DNA from: Comamonas testosteroni
Lineage (GTDB): Bacteria > Pseudomonadota > Gammaproteobacteria > Burkholderiales > Burkholderiaceae_C
Direction of reading: 5' to 3'
Length of the DNA stretch: 64,000 nucleotides
NCBI RefSeq assembly: GCF_003569915.1
Contig: NZ_KZ984458.1
Span: forward strand, 22,926-86,925
Shown here: positions 1 to 8,586 of the stretch, in pieces
Layout of the letters: each line of letters opens with the position of its first letter
How positions within the stretch are numbered: position 1 is the first letter of the stretch
Notes under the pieces: model-generated
Told to the model about the DNA's origin: nothing
The model's database searches: none
The model's input: the letters and a program-made list of their open reading frames with translations, nothing else
Position numbers and translations under genes: made by a program

Positions 1-869
1 ACCCCGATGTGCGCGTGCACCTGCACCTGACCACGGACGGCGCCACCATCTATATCGATACCTCGGGCGAAGCGCTGTTCAAGCGCGGCTGGCGCGAGGA
101 CAAGGGCGATGCACCACTGAAGGAAACGCTGGCCGCCGCCATGATTGCCGCTTCTGGCTGGAACCCGCATGGCGACAACCCTCAGCCGCTGTATGACCCC
201 TGCTGCGGTAGCGGCACCGTGGTGATCGAGGCCGCGCAGATTGCGCGCAAGATTCCCGCTGGCATCCTGCGCCGCTTTGCGTTTGAAAAACTGGTGCCGT
301 TTCAGCGCCATGTCTGGGAAGCCATGCTGGACGAGGCCGAAGCGCAAATCCTGCCCGAATCGCCCGTCGGCATTTACGGCTCGGACATTGCCTTCCGTAT
401 GGTGGACTTCGCCCAGCGCAATGCCGAGCGTGCAGGCGTGGCCGACACTGTCAACCTGCGTGGCGGCGATGCTCTGCAGCGCATGCCGCCTAGCGAGCAG
501 CCCGGCATGATGATTCTGAACCCGCCCTATGGCGAGCGCATTGCCGCCGCCGGGGCTTCCGGCCGCAATGCGGCGGAGCGCATGGGCCAGGTCGAACGCG
601 CGGGCCGCGAAACCGCGCAGACCGAAGACGGCGGTGAGTTCTTCAGCCAACTGGCCAGCCACTGGAAGAAGAACTACAGCGGCTGGAGCGCCTATATGCT
701 CACGCCCGACCTCAAGCTGCCCGGCAAGATGCGCCTGAAGGAATCGCGCCGCACGCCGATGTGGAACGGCCCCATCGAATGCCGACTGTTCCGCTTCGAC
801 ATGATCAAGGGATCGGCCAAGCCGCGCAAAGCGGCAGAGGGCAATACTCAGGGCGACGCACAGCCATGA
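1..869 (+). CDS. THUMP/RlmL-type class I SAM-dependent RNA methyltransferase, 5' end missing
   Basis: The reading frame is open from base 3 with no start inside the window, so the N-terminus (where a THUMP RNA-binding domain would lie) is outside. The visible part has the SAM-binding motif DPCCGSG (near base 196) and the catalytic NPPYGER motif (near base 519), the pattern of N2-guanine rRNA methyltransferases of the RlmL family. The expected role is methylation of a guanine in 23S rRNA in the cytoplasm. The stop codon overlaps the next start in an ATGA, so the PIN-domain gene is translationally coupled. The family is clear; the exact target nucleotide cannot be read from the sequence. Confidence 0.85.
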   Translation, partial: PDVRVHLHLTTDGATIYIDTSGEALFKRGWREDKGDAPLKETLAAAMIAASGWNPHGDNPQPLYDPCCGSGTVVIEAAQIARKIPAGILRRFAFEKLVPFQRHVWEAMLDEAEAQILPESPVGIYGSDIAFRMVDFAQRNAERAGVADTVNLRGGDALQRMPPSEQPGMMILNPPYGERIAAAGASGRNAAERMGQVERAGRETAQTEDGGEFFSQLASHWKKNYSGWSAYMLTPDLKLPGKMRLKESRRTPMWNGPIECRLFRFDMIKGSAKPRKAAEGNTQGDAQP

Positions 870-1357
870 AGCTCGCTCCTCTGCGCTGGCCGGCCTGCAA
901 CGCTGGTTACGAAGGCCCGTTGCCGCGCCCCATGATTCTGGACACCAATGTGGTGCTGGACATGCTGATCTTTGATGACCCGGACATCCCCACGATTCGG
1001 GAACTCGTCGCCAGGGGCGAAGTGCGCTGGATTGCCGACCAGGCCCAGCGCATCGAACTGCAGCGCGTGCTGCATTACAGCCAGATTGCCCCGCGCGTGA
1101 GCTACTACGGCAAAACGCCCGAAGGCGTGATGGCCGCGTTTGATGCGGCCGTGGAATACGTGGCTGAAGCGCCCAAGATCCGCTTTATCTGCACCGACCC
1201 GGACGACCAGCATTTCCTCGATCTGGCCAGCCTGCACAAAGCCGTCCTCGTCAGCAAGGACCGTGCAGTCCTCAAGCAGCGCAAACGCGTTGCCACCCAC
1301 TACGGCGCGACGGTGGGGAATGTGGTGGTGCTGGAAGAAGAAGCTGCTGCAGCCTGA
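866..1357 (+). CDS. PIN-domain protein (COG1569-like putative toxin/ribonuclease)
   Basis: 163 residues starting at the ATG inside the ATGA overlap with the methyltransferase gene. An ILDTNVVLDML segment places the first PIN acidic residue at D26. Further acidic residues follow around E64 and in TDPDDQHFLDLA, and the late LVSKDRAVL segment is typical of PIN proteins. PIN domains are Mg-dependent ribonucleases, often toxins, but no antitoxin gene is adjacent. Coupling to an rRNA methyltransferase suggests a housekeeping RNA role or a solitary family member. An internal Met (residue 23) just before the PIN core is an alternative start. Confidence 0.75.
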   Translation: MKLAPLRWPACNAGYEGPLPRPMILDTNVVLDMLIFDDPDIPTIRELVARGEVRWIADQAQRIELQRVLHYSQIAPRVSYYGKTPEGVMAAFDAAVEYVAEAPKIRFICTDPDDQHFLDLASLHKAVLVSKDRAVLKQRKRVATHYGATVGNVVVLEEEAAAA

Positions 1358-1370
1358 ATGGTCTGAGCAT

Positions 1371-1418
1371 AAAAATAGCTGCTGGCGCTGATGGATAAAG
1401 CGCCAGCAGCTATTTTTT
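1371..1418. terminator. Bidirectional rho-independent terminator between convergent genes
   Basis: A perfect 19-bp stem (1371-1389 with 1399-1417) around a 9-base loop has an A-run on the left arm and a T-run on the right, so it can terminate both the PIN gene and the SDR gene. The stem carries the ATAGCTGC core of a dispersed repeat found elsewhere in the window. Confidence 0.85.
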
Positions 1419-1424
1419 TGAGAC

Positions 1425-2231
1425 TCAGGTTTTCTGCTTGGGCAACCATGGCACGCCATTGATATGGCTGCCGCCATCGACAAAAAGCGTGTTGCCCGTG
1501 ACATAGCGGCAGTCGTCACTGGCCAGAAAGAGAGCGGCGCCGCCAATGTCGCGCTCGGGGTCCCCCATATAGCCCATGGGGTTCAGGCGCAGCATATCGG
1601 CGGCATTTTCAGGCTGGGCATCAGCGAATTTCTTGTAGGCCTCGGTGGCGGCTCCGGGGCAGATGGCGTTGCAGCAGATGCCGTAGGCCGCCCATTCGCG
1701 TGCAGCGGATCGGGTGAGGGTGCGCAGGGCTTCCTTAGCCATGTTGTAGTCCACCGAATAAGGGTGGGCATTGACGCCGTTGAGCGAGCACATATTGATG
1801 ACCCGCCCCCAGCCGCGCTCCTTCATGCCGGGGAAGACAGCCTGCATGGCCCACAGGGCTGACTGTGTGCCGATGCGCCAGGCCCAGTCGGCATCCATGT
1901 CGGTCAGCGTTTCGACCTTGGCAAAACCGGGCTGTGATCCTGGTCGGCGGCCCCAGGCGTTGTTGACCAGAATGTCTACATGGCCAAAACGCGTGTGGGC
2001 TGCGTCGACCATGGCTTGCACGGCCGCATGCTGGCTGACATCTGCCGGAGCAAAGCTTACGTTCACGCCAAATTCACTGCGGATTTCTTCGGCGGCGGCT
2101 TCACCAGCGGCGATGTTGATATCGGCCAGCCACAGACTGGCACCTTCAGCCGCAAAGCGGCGGGCCACACCTTTGCCAATGCCGGCAGCTGCGCCGGTAA
2201 TCAATGCCGTGCGGCCTTGCAGTCGATTCAT
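1425..2231 (-). CDS. Short-chain dehydrogenase/reductase (SDR)
   Basis: 268 residues. The N-terminal TGAAAGIG (residues 12-19) is the classical SDR dinucleotide motif. NNAWG follows in the middle, and a catalytic Ser plus YNMAK (YxxxK) lie in the second half, so the enzyme should be an active NAD(P)-dependent alcohol/ketone oxidoreductase. The substrate is not deducible. The start at 2231 (MNRLQG) was preferred over an upstream TTG because it is an ATG with a GAAGAG-type ribosome site about 10 bases before it. It stands alone between two terminator/intergenic regions, so no operon context helps. Confidence 0.85.
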   Translation of the reverse strand: MNRLQGRTALITGAAAGIGKGVARRFAAEGASLWLADINIAAGEAAAEEIRSEFGVNVSFAPADVSQHAAVQAMVDAAHTRFGHVDILVNNAWGRRPGSQPGFAKVETLTDMDADWAWRIGTQSALWAMQAVFPGMKERGWGRVINMCSLNGVNAHPYSVDYNMAKEALRTLTRSAAREWAAYGICCNAICPGAATEAYKKFADAQPENAADMLRLNPMGYMGDPERDIGGAALFLASDDCRYVTGNTLFVDGGSHINGVPWLPKQKT

Positions 2232-2358
2232 TTTTGATTTTCTCTTCAACCCCTAGGACAGATAGTGACAGCTGTTGGGGCAGAGGCAGCCGCTTCAGCA
2301 CTGTGCTGTTAGCGTGCTGGTCAGGCATCGTTGAAGTGGACGATGGGCTGAGTCTGTT

Positions 2359-3204
2359 CTAGGGGCGCACAAACTGGGCCGAGCGCCAGGCGTTGATATC
2401 GGTGCATCTGCTGGTCTCTCCGGGGGCGAGCATCTCGGGCAGCCCTTGCATCAAGCCTCGCTCCTTGGGAATGCAGATCATGTCGAAGGACCAGAGCCCT
2501 TCAAACAGATTCACCGGGTTGCCTAGGTGGTTCTGGCTGTTGTACAGCGGCGAGATAAAGAACCACAGCCGGTAGCCCAGCGGTGCAAGCAGCTCGAAGT
2601 ACCGGGCAGAGCTGTCACTGCTGTAATGGCTGAGGTACTCCAGATGAAGAATGGGGCGGCAGCGTTCAATGGTCTGCATGGCGCCCTGCAGCACTTGGAC
2701 TTCATAGCCTTCGACGTCGGCTTTGAGAAAATCCACTCGGGCGAGATTCAAGGTATCGATGCGCTGGACGGGAACGCTTTCCGTTTGCTGAGCCTGACTG
2801 GCAAAGAGCAGTGATACCGCGCCGAAGTTGTCGTCGTGGCCAGGCGCGATCGCGGGAAAGTCGATGCGGCCATCCGTATCGCCAATAGCCCACTGATGGG
2901 CATGAACATTGAGGCGCTGGTTGATGACGAGATTCGTGCACAGCAGCTGAAAGCTATGGCGTTGAGGCTCGAATGCATAGACTTTTCCGCTGTCGCCCAC
3001 GGCCTGTGACAGCATCACCGTGTGCGTACCGATATTGGCTCCCGCTTCTACGGCAACATCGCCAAGGGTCAGGAATTGCGTGAAGAGAAAAGTCTCCGGC
3101 TCTGACCACTCTCCGTAATGCTGCAAGCTCCTGCCAATCGTATTGTCATGGCGGTTGAAAATCATCTGGCCATAGCGGCATTGCTGGCTGACGTAGATGC
3201 TCAC
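2359..3204 (-). CDS. FkbM family methyltransferase
   Basis: 281 residues with a GTG start preceded by AGGGAG. The SAM-binding segment EAGANIGTHTVML and the acidic YAFEPQ motif, followed by FLKADVEGYEVQVLQGA, identify the FkbM (Methyltransf_21) family. These enzymes O-methylate sugars or polyketides, often in surface polysaccharide loci, but no glycan genes are adjacent here. The substrate is unknown. The gene diverges from the riboswitch-gdx unit. Confidence 0.8.
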   Translation of the reverse strand: MSIYVSQQCRYGQMIFNRHDNTIGRSLQHYGEWSEPETFLFTQFLTLGDVAVEAGANIGTHTVMLSQAVGDSGKVYAFEPQRHSFQLLCTNLVINQRLNVHAHQWAIGDTDGRIDFPAIAPGHDDNFGAVSLLFASQAQQTESVPVQRIDTLNLARVDFLKADVEGYEVQVLQGAMQTIERCRPILHLEYLSHYSSDSSARYFELLAPLGYRLWFFISPLYNSQNHLGNPVNLFEGLWSFDMICIPKERGLMQGLPEMLAPGETSRCTDINAWRSAQFVRP

Positions 3205-3347
3205 GGAACACTCCCTGGTTATTTGCGGGAAATCCTAATGGATATGCCCGACATTGCGCAGTCGGCCAATGCGCTGACTGCAGGCAGTGTCGCGAGCTAA
3301 CCACCCATGGCTGGCCTGGAAAAACAATGCCGCCTTAGTATTGCCAG

Positions 3348-3409
3348 CGCAGGGACGACCTTGCGAGCCATGCGGGACAAGGCTCAGAACTTCGCCGGGA
3401 CGACCTGGC
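3348..3409 (+). promoter_or_regulatory. Guanidine-II (mini-ykkC) riboswitch
   Basis: Two small hairpins, each capped by an ACGA tetraloop closed by G-C pairs, lie just before a Gdx-type gene. Hairpin 1 is 3348-3365 (loop 3355-3358, 7 pairs with one G-U). Hairpin 2 is 3394-3409 (loop 3400-3403, 6 pairs with one G-U). They are separated by 28 bases. The ribosome site GAAGAGG (3420-3426) follows hairpin 2 by about 10 bases. Paired ACGR-loop hairpins upstream of SMR genes are the defining feature of guanidine-II riboswitches, which free the ribosome site when guanidinium is bound. Confidence 0.9.
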
Positions 3410-3432
3410 CATGCAAATTGAAGAGGTTTGAT

Positions 3433-3753
3433 ATGGCTTGGGTTTATCTGCTGATCGCTGGCGTGCTGGAAGTGGTCTGGGCCTTCACCATGAAGCAGTC
3501 CAATGGTTTCACCAACGTCAAATACAGCGCCATCACCATCGTGGCGATGATTGCCAGCTTTGGCCTGCTGTCGATTGCCATGCGCAGTCTGCCGCTGGGC
3601 ACGGCCTACACAATCTGGACGGGCATCGGGGCGGTGGGCGCTTTTGTGGTGGGTATCACTGTGCTGGGCGAGCAACTGACGCCCATGCGTGTGGGCGCGG
3701 CGGTGCTGATCGTCAGCGGGCTGGTGCTGATGAAGCTGTCCTCTGTCGAATAA
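3433..3753 (+). CDS. gdx: SMR family guanidinium exporter Gdx/SugE
   Basis: 106 residues and four predicted membrane helices, the normal size for an SMR protein. G10, E13, W16, S42, Y59 and W62 all fall at the positions typical of guanidinium-exporting Gdx proteins (E13 is the proton/substrate carboxylate). With the upstream guanidine-II riboswitch this supports proton-coupled export of guanidinium at the inner membrane as dual-topology dimers. The start was chosen at the ATG following GAAGAGG. aroG begins only 44 bases downstream and might be partly co-transcribed. Confidence 0.92.
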   Translation: MAWVYLLIAGVLEVVWAFTMKQSNGFTNVKYSAITIVAMIASFGLLSIAMRSLPLGTAYTIWTGIGAVGAFVVGITVLGEQLTPMRVGAAVLIVSGLVLMKLSSVE

Positions 3754-3797
3754 GCCGCAAATCTGCCATTGAACTGCGGCAGGGTGACAATGTGGGC

Positions 3798-4922
3798 ATG
3801 ACTTCTTCCGCCCCACAGAACACTGGCCGCAAGGCAGCCTCCGCTGATCAGCGTCTGCGCACGCTGGACAAGACCCGCATCGACGACACCCGCATCAAAA
3901 TCGTGCGTCCGCTGCTCACTCCGGCATTGCTGGAGGAATGGCTGCCTGTCAGCGATGAGGCGCACCAGCTGGTCGAATCCAGCCGCGCCGCCATCTCGCG
4001 CGTGCTGCATGGGCAGGATGACCGGCTGGTCGTGGTGGTGGGGCCTTGCTCCATTCACGACCACGATCAGGCCATGGATTACGCCCGTCAGCTCAAGGTG
4101 CAGGCCGATGCGCTCAAGGACGATCTGCTGATCGTCATGCGCGTCTACTTTGAAAAGCCGCGCACCACCGTGGGCTGGAAGGGCTATATCAACGACCCCT
4201 ACCGGGATGGCAGCTTTGCCGTGAACGAAGGGCTGGAGCTGGCGCGCCGCCTGCTGCTGGATGTGCTGGAGCTGGGCCTGCCTGCGGGCACGGAGTTCCT
4301 CGACTTGCTGTCACCTCAATTCATCAGCGATCTGGTCAGCTGGGGCGCGATTGGCGCGCGCACGACGGAGAGCCAAAGCCACCGCCAGCTGGCCAGCGGT
4401 TTGAGCTGCCCGGTGGGCTTCAAGAACGGCACGGACGGCGGCGTGAAAGTGGCCAGCGACGCCATTCTGGCTGCGCAGTCATCGCACGCCTTCATGGGCA
4501 TGACCAAGATGGGCCAGAGCGCGATTTTCGAGACACGTGGCAATCAGGATTGCCACATCATCTTGCGCGGTGGCAAGGCTCCGAATTACGACGCCGCCCA
4601 TGTGCAAGCGGCTTGCGAGCTGCTGGAGAAATCCGGCCTTCAAGCGCAGGTGATGATTGACCTGTCCCACGCCAACAGCAGCAAGCAGCACCGCCGCCAG
4701 ATCGATGTGGCGACCGATGTGGCGCAGCAGGTGGCGGGTGGTGACAAGCGCATCACGGGCGTGATGATCGAGAGCCATATTCACGAAGGCCGTCAGGACA
4801 TTGTGGAAGGCCAGGAGCTGCAATACGGTGTCTCGCTGACGGACGCCTGCATCAGCATGGAGCAGACCATTCCCGTGCTGCAGCAGCTGGCGCAGGCTGT
4901 GCGAGAACGCCGCGCAAAATAA
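3798..4922 (+). CDS. aroG: 3-deoxy-7-phosphoheptulonate (DAHP) synthase, class I
   Basis: 374 residues. It catalyses the first step of the shikimate pathway, condensing phosphoenolpyruvate and erythrose-4-phosphate. Family hallmarks in order are GPCSIHD, KPRTTVGWKG, GARTTESQSHR, KNGTDG and DLSHANSSKQ, covering the metal and PEP-binding sites of the AroF/G/H type. The feedback specificity (Phe, Tyr or Trp) cannot be assigned safely; aroG is used as the generic name. The start at ATG 3798 is preferred; a GTG two codons earlier is possible. A strong terminator follows. Confidence 0.92.
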   Translation: MTSSAPQNTGRKAASADQRLRTLDKTRIDDTRIKIVRPLLTPALLEEWLPVSDEAHQLVESSRAAISRVLHGQDDRLVVVVGPCSIHDHDQAMDYARQLKVQADALKDDLLIVMRVYFEKPRTTVGWKGYINDPYRDGSFAVNEGLELARRLLLDVLELGLPAGTEFLDLLSPQFISDLVSWGAIGARTTESQSHRQLASGLSCPVGFKNGTDGGVKVASDAILAAQSSHAFMGMTKMGQSAIFETRGNQDCHIILRGGKAPNYDAAHVQAACELLEKSGLQAQVMIDLSHANSSKQHRRQIDVATDVAQQVAGGDKRITGVMIESHIHEGRQDIVEGQELQYGVSLTDACISMEQTIPVLQQLAQAVRERRAK

Positions 4923-4965
4923 CCTGAACCGCAGGCAGCCACTGGCTGCGTGTTTATCCCAGGAC

Positions 4966-5008
4966 AAAGCCATTCTTCATGCGGAGCACGCTGAAGAATG
5001 GCTTTTTT
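4966..5008 (+). terminator. Rho-independent terminator after aroG
   Basis: A perfect 14-bp stem (4966-4979 with 4992-5005) with a 12-base loop is followed by a run of six T (5003-5008). It ends the gdx-aroG region. Confidence 0.9.
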
Positions 5009-5170
5009 GCTTCCAAATGGGGAGCTGTTCTCAGGCTGGTGATTGCTACTTTTCATTGCAATGCTTGATCTTGCGCCGCCTGAAGACATCGCTCATAGTG
5101 GCCGCAGGCAGAAGCCGCGGCTAGGCATTCTGTTGCAAATTCTGAGCAGAAAAATCGAAGGAGAGAATCC

Positions 5171-6334
5171 ATGGCTGCCAGGTATCCACCACGTCGCATG
5201 GCGACCATCGCGTTCACGATTGCGCTCACTGTGGCGCTGACGGGCTGTGGGGGTGTCAGTCCACCGCCGCCCCGCACGCTCAACACCACACCCGAGCTGG
5301 AAGCCCTGGGCCAAAGCTGGGAAGAAGGTCTGGCCAAGGGCATGGCCATGCTCATTGTGGCAGGGCCCAAGATACGCGCTGGTGATGAGCTGGGCAGCTT
5401 TCGCTCATGGCAGGGGGAGCAGCGCTTCTCGGCGCACAGCGTGTGGTCTAACGATCAACGAGTGCTCTCGCCGCGATTTCCGCTGCAGCTGTCTAGCCAC
5501 CAATATGGGAACGAAAACTACGTCGTGCTGATGCTCCCCGCGGGCATCTATGGGCTCAGCGATATTTTTGCGCAACTGCCTGGCGTGCAGCTCAACGAAA
5601 AACTGGCACAGAAGCAGCCGCAAGATCGCGGCATAGGTACGGTGGAGTTTGCGCCGGGATCGTTTAGTGAGGTGGTTTATCAAACGACATGGAAGCGCCC
5701 GACCACGCAGCAAAAGCTGGTGGATCGCTGGTCTTGCGCAGCTGTGATTGCGGGCACCGACCAGTGTGTGAGCCACCGAATGGATCGTGGCTATGAAACT
5801 CAGGTCAAGCCCGGCTATTACGACAAGGATCCGGCGGAGCTGCGCAGCAACCCCAATGCACTGGCGGTACGTGTGACCTTGAAGAAACCACTGGCCCGCA
5901 TCACGCTGGCACCGGGTGAAGTGGTGCTGACCGATGGCCTGATTTTTCGTCTGCCCAGCTTCATCGGTTTTGGCGAGCGGGCCTGCCTGGGTACCGACAA
6001 GAAAACGGTGCGCTGCGAACTTAACGGCGTGTCGGCACAGACCTTTCCCGCTAATCTGGATGTGATGAAAAATGAACCGCTGCGCATGAACCATTCCACT
6101 TTTACGCACCTGTCGCAAGGCAAGTCTATGGACAGCGCCAAGGCCATGAACACGGGCGAGGATGTCAAGGTGGAGCTATGGAATTCGTACCGGGTCAGCA
6201 CGCGCATGCATGCCGTGATTCAGCGCGCCGTGTACAAGCCGCTGCAGGTGCTGGCCAACCCCGATCCCGGCGTGGCCGTGGTGTGGAATGGCCAAGGCTT
6301 TGGCTACCGCGCAACGCCTGCGACGGTGGATTAA
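5171..6334 (+). CDS. Putative exported lipoprotein of unknown function (paralog 1)
   Basis: 387 residues with a good ribosome site (AAGGAG) before the ATG. A basic N-terminus and hydrophobic stretch end in a lipobox LTGC with the lipidated Cys at residue 26, so it is predicted to be a lipoprotein. The body matches the next gene along its whole length: LGQSWEEGLAKGMA near the N-terminus, a LMLPAGIYGL segment, GTVEFAPGSF, LAPGEVVLTDGL, FIGFGERAC and the C-terminal TPATVD. Two C-x9-C pairs are conserved in both and may form disulfides. I recognise no known domain; a cell-envelope role is all that can be inferred. Confidence 0.8.
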   Translation: MAARYPPRRMATIAFTIALTVALTGCGGVSPPPPRTLNTTPELEALGQSWEEGLAKGMAMLIVAGPKIRAGDELGSFRSWQGEQRFSAHSVWSNDQRVLSPRFPLQLSSHQYGNENYVVLMLPAGIYGLSDIFAQLPGVQLNEKLAQKQPQDRGIGTVEFAPGSFSEVVYQTTWKRPTTQQKLVDRWSCAAVIAGTDQCVSHRMDRGYETQVKPGYYDKDPAELRSNPNALAVRVTLKKPLARITLAPGEVVLTDGLIFRLPSFIGFGERACLGTDKKTVRCELNGVSAQTFPANLDVMKNEPLRMNHSTFTHLSQGKSMDSAKAMNTGEDVKVELWNSYRVSTRMHAVIQRAVYKPLQVLANPDPGVAVVWNGQGFGYRATPATVD

Positions 6335-6373
6335 AGGCCGATCCTGAGTCAAAGAATGAAGGAGGCCTTGGCG

Positions 6374-7516
6374 ATGCATGATGTGCTGTTTTCCAGACTG
6401 CGTTCAGGTGCGTTCGCCGGCGTGGTTGCGCTGCTGGCATCTGTGGTCCCGACCGCAAGTTCATCCAGAGAAGCGGCCTTGCCAGCTTCCGACCCCAAGC
6501 TGGAGCAACTGGGCCAGACCTGGGAAGAAGGCCTGAAAAAAGGCATGGCCCTGGTCATCATGGCCGCGCCCAGCGTGCCTGTGGGCAAGGAGCTGAGCGG
6601 GTTCGAGTTGGCCCTCAACATCTATTCAGGCAGTACGGTGTGGACTACGCCCACCGGTGGCCGTGCGCCTGCGGGCCTGCCGCTGCTGGTGGGGAGTTAC
6701 GACAACGGGGACTATCTGGTCATGCTGCTGCCTGCAGGTACCTATGGCATGACTGAAATCTGGGCCCAGATGCCAGCGCGCAAGGTGACGGATCAAATCG
6801 CTACCAAAACACCCAAGACCCGCGAGCTGGGCACGGTGGAGTTTGGCCGCGGCACTTACACCGACGTGGTGTACCACTCGGAATGGCGGCCACCCACCAC
6901 CAAGGTGGTCCGTGAAAGAGTGCAGTACTGCACCTCGGTCTATGTCTACATGGGCGGCTGCGCCTATGTGCACACCGATGTGGTGGACAAGGAGGTGCAG
7001 ACGGCGCCGGGCTATAACGCGGTGGTTGGGGAAGAGCTTACGGACGACAACGCGCTGGGCATGCATGTCAAGCTGCGCAAGCCGCTGGCCAGCATCACGC
7101 TGGCGCCGGGCGAGGTGATTTTTACCGAGGGCCTTGCGTTTAGCTTGCCGGGCTTTATTGGCTTTGGCGAACGTGCCTGCCGCGAGACCGAAAAGAAAAC
7201 CTTGCGCTGCGAATTGAATGGCGTGGCAGCGCAGACCATTCCGGTAGCCCCCGACGCTTTTCCTGCCAAGGAACCGCTGCGCATGCGCCCCTCAACCTAC
7301 CGCCATCTGCGCACCGACCAACCGCTCGATACCTGGAAATCGATTCGCGGGCTCGATGCCGGCCCCGGCTATGCCGTCAGTGCCAGCATGCATGCTGTGC
7401 TGCAACGTGCGCAGTACCGGCCGCTGCAAATGCATGCCCAGCAAAGCTCCAAAGTGCTCACCGGCTGGCGCGGCAAGGGTTATCTGGTGCAGCTAACTCC
7501 GGCGACGGTGGATTGA
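6374..7516 (+). CDS. Putative exported protein of unknown function (paralog 2)
   Basis: 380 residues. The start at ATG 6374 is chosen because AAGGAGG lies at ideal spacing (6359-6365); an ATG at 6356 lies upstream of that site. The N-terminus has a signal-peptide-like hydrophobic stretch (residues about 10-28) but no lipobox Cys, unlike paralog 1. It shares LGQTWEEGLKKGMA, MLLPAGTYGM, GTVEFGRGTY, LAPGEVIFTEGL, FIGFGERAC, both C-x9-C pairs and the terminal TPATVD with the preceding gene. Only 39 bases separate the genes, so they are probably co-transcribed and arose by tandem duplication. Function unknown. Confidence 0.78.
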   Translation: MHDVLFSRLRSGAFAGVVALLASVVPTASSSREAALPASDPKLEQLGQTWEEGLKKGMALVIMAAPSVPVGKELSGFELALNIYSGSTVWTTPTGGRAPAGLPLLVGSYDNGDYLVMLLPAGTYGMTEIWAQMPARKVTDQIATKTPKTRELGTVEFGRGTYTDVVYHSEWRPPTTKVVRERVQYCTSVYVYMGGCAYVHTDVVDKEVQTAPGYNAVVGEELTDDNALGMHVKLRKPLASITLAPGEVIFTEGLAFSLPGFIGFGERACRETEKKTLRCELNGVAAQTIPVAPDAFPAKEPLRMRPSTYRHLRTDQPLDTWKSIRGLDAGPGYAVSASMHAVLQRAQYRPLQMHAQQSSKVLTGWRGKGYLVQLTPATVD

Positions 7517-7557
7517 GTGTCGCGCAGAATTTATGGTGTTTTCGGGCTCTAGTCTAG

Positions 7558-7590
7558 AAATATCAAGCGCTTATAGCTATTGTTTTTATA
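7558..7590 (-). repeat. Copy of dispersed ATAGCTG-type intergenic repeat
   Basis: Read on the minus strand this shows an A-run, then ATAGCTATAAGCGCTTGATA, resembling the repeats at 1371, 25924 and 29818. It lies between the convergent paralog-2 and GNAT genes and overlaps the GNAT stop codon. Confidence 0.45.
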
Positions 7591-8104
7591 GTTCCAGCGT
7601 CAGCCGCAGCATGTCCTTGTGCTGCACACCGCGTTCCCACAGGGCGGTGGTGTAGTTGAGCAGAAAGAAGTCTCGCTCGATGTCGGTGACGCGAAAGCCA
7701 ACGCGCTGGTAAAACAGTAGCTGATCGCCAAAGCTGCCCGTGCCTACCTGCAGCACCTTGGCGCCAAGAGCACGCAACTCGCGGATGGCGCGATGCAGCA
7801 GTGCAGAACCAATGCCATTGCGCTGCCAGGCTGGGGCCACGGCCATATTCATAAGCTCCCAGGTCTGCGCGCCATCGCTTTTGGGTTGCAGCACGCAAAC
7901 GCCAATCAGCGCACCCAGACCGCTGGGTGTGAACTGCGCAGTCTGCCGAGCGGCAAAGCAGGTCGAGCCTTCCAGATAGCGTTTGACTTTTTCGCGCGAG
8001 GGATCGGCCAGCAGCAGCAGCGGCCAGGGCGCTTCTGCCGGGTTCATGGGCGTGATATGCCAGGCGGCGGGGCGGCTGGAATCGGAGAGCTTGGATGTAC
8101 TCAT
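7586..8104 (-). CDS. GNAT family N-acetyltransferase
   Basis: 172 residues with GGGAGG before the ATG. The acetyl-CoA motif A is visible as MAVAPAWQRNGIGSALL, followed by a typical YQRVGFRV motif B. The protein should transfer an acetyl group from acetyl-CoA to an amine. The acceptor is unknown; neither neighbour suggests one. It is monocistronic and convergent with the exported paralogs. Confidence 0.82.
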   Translation of the reverse strand: MSTSKLSDSSRPAAWHITPMNPAEAPWPLLLLADPSREKVKRYLEGSTCFAARQTAQFTPSGLGALIGVCVLQPKSDGAQTWELMNMAVAPAWQRNGIGSALLHRAIRELRALGAKVLQVGTGSFGDQLLFYQRVGFRVTDIERDFFLLNYTTALWERGVQHKDMLRLTLEL

Positions 8105-8451
8105 GCAGCCTCCCGAGACAGAAAAAGGGGCGCGCGGTCATGGCTGCCTGGCAGGGTGATGGCATTCATGGGATGGCCCAGAGTCCTGGTCATCTGCTGC
8201 AAACCTCGATCACACACCATTTCCGCTTTCCGCCAGCCAGTTGCTTGTGCTGGCCATTTGTATTGTCAACAAACCATAGCGTAGCAGCCGGTGCATAAAC
8301 CGGGTGGCTTACTGGCGAATCGGCGCTGGATCAGATCAATCTGCTTGCAGGAATCACGCAAAAACAGACGCAATCAATGGCTGAAGGTGTGCAATCTGCC
8401 AGATTGTTGCAGGATGATGAATGCCATTGCCGGCTGAGAGCAATCTGGCGT
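8105..8451. other. Intergenic region without a recognised gene
   Basis: About 350 bases between the GNAT start and the promoter of the small transcription unit. The left part must hold the GNAT promoter. An imperfect TTTGT/ACAAA dyad lies around 8258-8275. No coding potential or clear structured RNA was seen. Confidence 0.5.
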
Positions 8452-8480
8452 TTGTCAAAAAGCGGATAGTGGTTTATACT
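8452..8480 (+). promoter_or_regulatory. Sigma-70 type promoter of a small transcription unit
   Basis: TTGTCA (8452-8457) and TATACT (8475-8480) are separated by exactly 17 bases. Just downstream lies a TTAA-centred dyad, GGGTTAACCC followed by GGTTTAACCC (8490-8513), positioned around the expected start of transcription and possibly an operator. Confidence 0.7.
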
Positions 8481-8586
8481 TAGAAGCAAGGGTTAACCCT
8501 TAAGGTTTAACCCGGTGTTGGCAGTGCTTGAGATGCGTACTGTCCATCGCTTGAAGTGCATCTCTTGAGTCCATAGAAAGTTCATC

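Noticed and set aside
866..1357. Toxin-antitoxin module around the PIN protein
   Set aside because: No small antitoxin gene on either side; the gene is coupled to an rRNA methyltransferase instead.
8258..8275. TTTGT/ACAAA dyad resembling a GntR-type operator
   Set aside because: The arms are only five bases and no GntR regulator or promoter is nearby; too weak to call.
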